Shown piece after piece: positions 8,137 through 10,778 of a stretch of 10,778 nucleotides of DNA. The translations under genes and the position numbers were made by a program. Location: the NCBI GenBank assembly GCA_005223375.1, contig RXOD01006281.1, positions 1 to 10,778 on the forward strand, read 5' to 3'. The notes below the pieces were generated by a model. The model was not told the origin of the DNA and ran no database searches. It saw only the letters and a list, made by a program, of their open reading frames with translations. Every line of letters begins with the position of its first letter. The stretch's first letter is position 1. Source of the stretch: Amoebophrya sp. AT5.2 (Eukaryota; Sar; Dinophyceae; Syndiniales; Amoebophryaceae).

Positions 8137-8735
8137 AAACAGCGAGCATGTTCGTGCGGAGCACAGCGACTTAGGTGGAAAGGATTACCGAACGGATCAG
8201 GGGACTCGTTGAAGTTTAGGCAGCCCGATCCGCTCACTAGTTAACCGCTATGAAGTGAGTAAATTCATCTCGCCGCTACGCTGACCATCTGGGGCCTTAT
8301 ATATGCGGTGTCCGCGTCGGTGGTCATTGGGCGCACGCCGATCGATCCTGAGTGAGAATCTGCCGACCTTAGCGGTGTGAATATCGATCATGAACAGAGT
8401 CGATCCTTTCCCTTGCGGTAGAGCCGATCGATCACGCGACGAAGCTGTGCTTCCAACACATGAAATAAAAAAAAAACTCACCTCCGGCGGAGAACAAAGA
8501 AATGGCAGCAGCCCAGATGACGACCACCATCTCAAGAAGATCATCAAGCTCGGTTCCATCCTTCGCGTGTGTCAGGCCGTCTTTCCTTCATTTGAGTTCG
8601 GAAAAATCGAACCAACCAACAGTCCGCTTCCGCAAAATGGTAACAGGATGAAAGCATCCTACGTGTCGCAAAAGAACAGCTCATTGCTAAACGAACCAAA
8701 ATTCAGACGTTTACATCGTGGTGACGGCCCGAGCA

Positions 8736-10778
8736 TCAGGCGCGACTGTCAAGGACGCTGTTGATTTCTTGCAATTCTTTTTGTCCGCCTTTTTTGCCTT
8801 TCGCTCCACTGCCACTTCCTGCTGCTCCATCATGCTGCTGCTCCTGCACAAAATCTTCATTCACACTCCCTACTTTTCTCCTCCCGTGATCGGCTTTGAC
8901 CTCCACGCTTACCTCTACTCGTTCTTCCGCCCCGCATCCGCTCGCATTCTGGCGCCACGACATGACATTGCGCTGGTGTTCGTCTTTCCCGCCCTCTTCC
9001 TCTACTCGTTCGAGCACTTCATCTGGTGTTTCCACCCGCCTCCCACCAATCCCCGTCAGCATCATTCTTCTTCGCGCCCGGCAGTGGCAGTGCACCACCA
9101 ACGCGACCACACAAACAAACCCGTACAGGAGAAACAGCCCTCCCATGTGTTCCAGATCGGCCCCTTCTTCTGCGTCCGCCGCACCTCCCCCCTCCGAAGA
9201 TATCACTTCTCCGCTGCACGCCGGCTGCACTTCTTTGGTTCCAATATGTCCATCGCCCTCTACCGCTTTCGTCAGCAGGTCGTTGATCACCCCTGCTTCC
9301 ATGTACTTCGCGATCTGGTAGTCCATCGCCGGTGCCAAATCCGCCGCCCACGTCTTCCGCGACACCGCGAAGGCGTAGGGCAACGGGTTGATTTCCGTCG
9401 CCGGCAGGTACTTGACGTCGCAGTCCGCCTGGGTTTTCGCGATGATCTGGTCCACGAAAAAGGCCTCGCAGGCGCCGGACTTGACCACGTTGAACATCTT
9501 GCTCCCATAGTTCCTAACCGCTTTCGTCTTCATCTCCGGGAACTTCCGCTCGAACAGCGTGCTCACGTACGTCGCGTTCTGGATGCACACTTAAACGAAA
9601 GTAATCAAACAACTCATCAATCAATGAATGCTGGAGCGATGGTGCTGGCATTCGATCAACAGGCTCAACTACAAGTCCCCTGTCGATCTCGGACCCGCCG
9701 GGCCAACCCAGATCGCAGACCCCTCGAAGCAACGCCGAGGCGGCCCATAGGCTGCGGCCGCTCCCACTCTGCAGCGAGATGAACACCCGTCGCAGAGTAG
9801 CTGACTACGACAAAGTAGAGCTGCCGCCTGCCTTCGACTGTAGATTCCCTGCTGGCATGTTTGTCGCAGCCCCGCATGACTCTGCCTCAGAGTCTAAGGC
9901 CGCTTAGCCACATTCATATCCCGATACTCCCCACGACGACCAGGCCAGTCGCCTCTTCGCCTCCCGCATCCCCCTCGGGGTAGGAGGTTCATCTTCATAT
10001 ACTAAACGAAAGGCGCTCGCGCCTCCTCCAGCCCTCGTGTTCGATTGAGTTTCTTCTTGAACCCCTAACACACAGTCCCCCCCAGCGATTGGACGTCACC
10101 GTAGGTTTCTATCAGCGTCGCCCCCCGGTTCTCGTTCATGATTTCGAATGTGAGCATGGCTGTGTACACGGCCACGAAAACCAACGAGACGAGCGAGAAG
10201 CCGAAGAGCAGCACCTTCGTGGCGCTTGACTTCGGCTGCTCCGGAAACCAGTTCGACTGCGTCAGCGACGTCCCCGCGAGGAAGAAGGTGTCGCGGAACT
10301 GGGCGCAGCAGTTCTTCGCGGCGGTGTGGGAGTTCACGTACGTCGTGGGGCGGAGGAACAGGCTCTTCTCCGGCGTCGACGTCGGGCCAGGAACAGGTTC
10401 TTCTCCGGACAGCCAGACTCCGTTCACGGCTATCGGTTCTGCCTCCTCCTGCTGCCTGCCTTCGCAGTCGGCGTTGTTGTTTGATGACAATCGCGAGCCC
10501 TTGTGTTCGTCGTCGTGTTCCTCCAGTCCTTCTGCGATACTTTCCGCCGCCGCGTCCCGCTCCAGGTACATGATCAAGCCACTCGTCGCCGCAAGGATGA
10601 ACCCAAAGTAGGCCCAGACCCCCCACGAGAACGGCCGCAGCACCATCAGCATCTTCTCGACCAGGCTCTTCTCCGCGGTCTTCCGCCGCACCAGCAGGCC
10701 CGCCCCGCCGGACGCGTAGGGAAGCAGAAACCGCACCCCGTGCGACCCGCGGTCGTCGTGTGCGTCCGTGGCGGGCCC
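8736..10778 (-). CDS. Ionotropic glutamate receptor-like channel, 5'-partial, one intron
   Basis: This is a ligand-gated cation channel subunit of the plasma or internal membrane. The upstream exon is open from the window edge (10778) to about 10070. The downstream exon runs from about 9590 to a TGA at 8736-8738. Numbering from the edge, the upstream exon shows the end of S1 (FLLPYASGG, where the family has a similar 'f..PY' motif), M1 at about 49-72, a pore loop around FFLAGTSLTQ (about 165-174), and M3 at about 188-211 with VYTAMLT in place of the family signature SYTANLA. The downstream exon begins at VCIQNAT and gives the S2 lobe, including GACEAFFVDQ with the acidic residue expected to bind the amino group of an amino-acid ligand. 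It continues with LPYAFAVSRKTW, M4 at about 151-170 of that exon, a basic stop-transfer, and a ~110-residue polar tail. The M1-pore linker (about 88 residues, acidic and Gln-rich) is unusually long. The Q/R-site position aligns with Thr. No TVGYG potassium filter is visible. The amino-terminal domain and most of S1 lie outside the window. The family call is firm; ligand and ion selectivity are unknown. Confidence 0.85.
9602..10002. mobile_element. Putative 401-nt insertion nested in the intron
   Basis: TAAACGAAAG occurs at 9592-9601 and again at 10003-10012, flanking 401 nt. The left copy sits on the 3' splice site (minus strand CTTTCGTTTAAG). Removing one copy plus the intervening DNA leaves an intron of about 70 nt with the same acceptor. 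That is what a target-site duplication would produce. The element has no obvious terminal inverted repeats. Its minus-strand end is TTGATTGATGAG-like, resembling the short tandem tails of some retroposons. It contains a 7-bp stem (GACTCTG/CAGAGTC, 9878-9894) and an antisense open frame. A 10-nt repeat in this length could arise by chance, so the call is tentative. Confidence 0.35.
9605..10048 (+). pseudogene. Antisense open frame inside the intron, one internal TAG (possible coding remnant)
   Basis: On the plus strand, opposite the host gene, one frame is open from just after TAA (9602-9604) for 100 codons to TAG at 9905-9907. It then continues in the same frame for 46 more codons to TGA at 10046-10048. 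The only early Met is at 9779. The residues around it (DYDKVELPPAFD, FPAGMFVAAPHD) look like ordinary protein, not simple repeat, but I recognise no family. It may be a decayed fragment of a mobile-element protein or a chance open frame in GC-rich DNA. It extends past the right copy of the 10-nt repeat, which does not fit neatly with that repeat marking the element's edge. Confidence 0.2.
9878..9894. repeat. Small perfect hairpin in the intron
   Basis: GACTCTG and CAGAGTC pair over 7 bp with a 3-nt loop. It sits next to a minus-strand TGGCTAAGCGG (9910-9900) that resembles a pol III A box. No convincing B box follows. Confidence 0.5.

Larger units (their letters stand above)
7279..8735. other. 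Intergenic spacer between the receptor gene and the 366-aa gene
   Basis: About 1.46 kb, AT-richer than the flanking coding sequence. It should hold the 3' untranslated region of the receptor gene (right side) and the 5' region of the next gene (left side). I see no convincing coding segment; the short open frames lack protein-like composition. Three local direct repeats are present (7801-7820, 7876-7956, 8049-8136). A TATATAAG octamer on the minus strand at 8303-8296 is about 1 kb from the next start codon and cannot be tied to it. The frame upstream of the 7278 start stays open to about 7395 but contains no ATG. Confidence 0.6.
9590..10069 (-). other. Intron in the glutamate receptor gene
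   Basis: The upstream exon frame hits TAG at 10067-10065 just after GGG ACT GTG TGT, and the downstream frame is closed by TAA just before GTG TGC ATC. A spliced intron is therefore needed to join S1/M1/M3 to S2/M4. With GT-AG splicing the intron runs from GTTAGG (10069) to TTTAAG (9590), 480 nt, and adds one Leu at the junction. GTGTG occurs at both edges (10073-10069 and 9590-9586). Any cut inside that repeat gives a 483-nt intron and an uninterrupted GTVCIQNAT junction. The latter better fits the 'GxxVgvqngt' pattern of periplasmic-binding-type S2 domains, but needs a non-canonical splice pair. The interior is GC-rich and has its own structure, described separately. Confidence 0.75.

Noticed and set aside
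8296..8303. Minus-strand TATATAAG as a TATA box
   Set aside because: It is about 1 kb from the nearest downstream start, and canonical TATA boxes are not expected in dinoflagellate-type promoters.
8390..8764. 124-codon plus-strand open frame in the spacer
   Set aside because: No protein-like pattern. It runs into the 3' end of the receptor gene and has a lysine run from an A-tract.
8718..9782. 354-codon plus-strand open frame opposite the receptor's second exon
   Set aside because: It overlaps a clear S2/M4 glutamate-receptor exon on the other strand and has no recognisable motif.
9868..9910. tRNA gene or tRNA-derived SINE head (A-box-like TGGCTAAGCGG on the minus strand)
   Set aside because: The expected B box is only weakly matched (GGCTGCGACAA) and no cloverleaf folds. 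Kept only as a hint about the nested element.
1..10778. CRISPR array, rRNA, insertion sequence with transposase, or bacterial operon
   Set aside because: No regularly spaced repeats, rRNA signatures, transposase motifs or ribosome binding sites were seen on either strand.

Overview
The window looks like nuclear DNA from a protist. The best guess, at low to moderate confidence, is the dinoflagellate lineage, possibly a compact-genome form such as the Syndiniales. No bacterial operon, Shine-Dalgarno site or prokaryotic gene family is visible. Four protein genes all lie on the minus strand, as in dinoflagellate unidirectional gene clusters. They have GC-rich coding sequence and AT-richer spacers of about 0.9-1.5 kb. 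One gene is interrupted by an intron with repeat-flanked, ambiguous splice boundaries.

Layout, in minus-strand transcription order from the right edge. (1) 10778-8736: a eukaryotic-type ionotropic glutamate receptor, cut by the window edge. It shows the end of ligand-binding half S1, M1, a pore loop, M3, then a ~480-nt intron, then S2, M4 and a cytosolic tail. (2) 8735-7279: spacer with several short direct repeats. (3) 7278-6178: a low-complexity Ser/Pro-rich protein of unknown function, with a hydrophobic N-terminus and a PP1-docking-like KTVHF motif. (4) 6177-4703: spacer holding a 65-nt near-perfect hairpin (6001-6065). (5) 4702-3080: a protein with two N-terminal hydrophobic segments and a C-terminal lipocalin-like domain. 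(6) 3079-2174: spacer. (7) 2173-620: a helix-rich protein with a Gly/Ala/Pro tail, not recognised. A small Ala/Pro-rich open segment at 232-108 may be a further exon of it.

Nothing shows that the four genes work in one pathway. The shared orientation probably reflects genome organisation, not a functional operon. The most informative parts are the glutamate-receptor gene, its intron (terminal GTGTG repeats, a 10-bp internal repeat consistent with a nested insertion, and an antisense open frame) and the long hairpin. All splice sites and exon joins given here are inferred from reading frame only.
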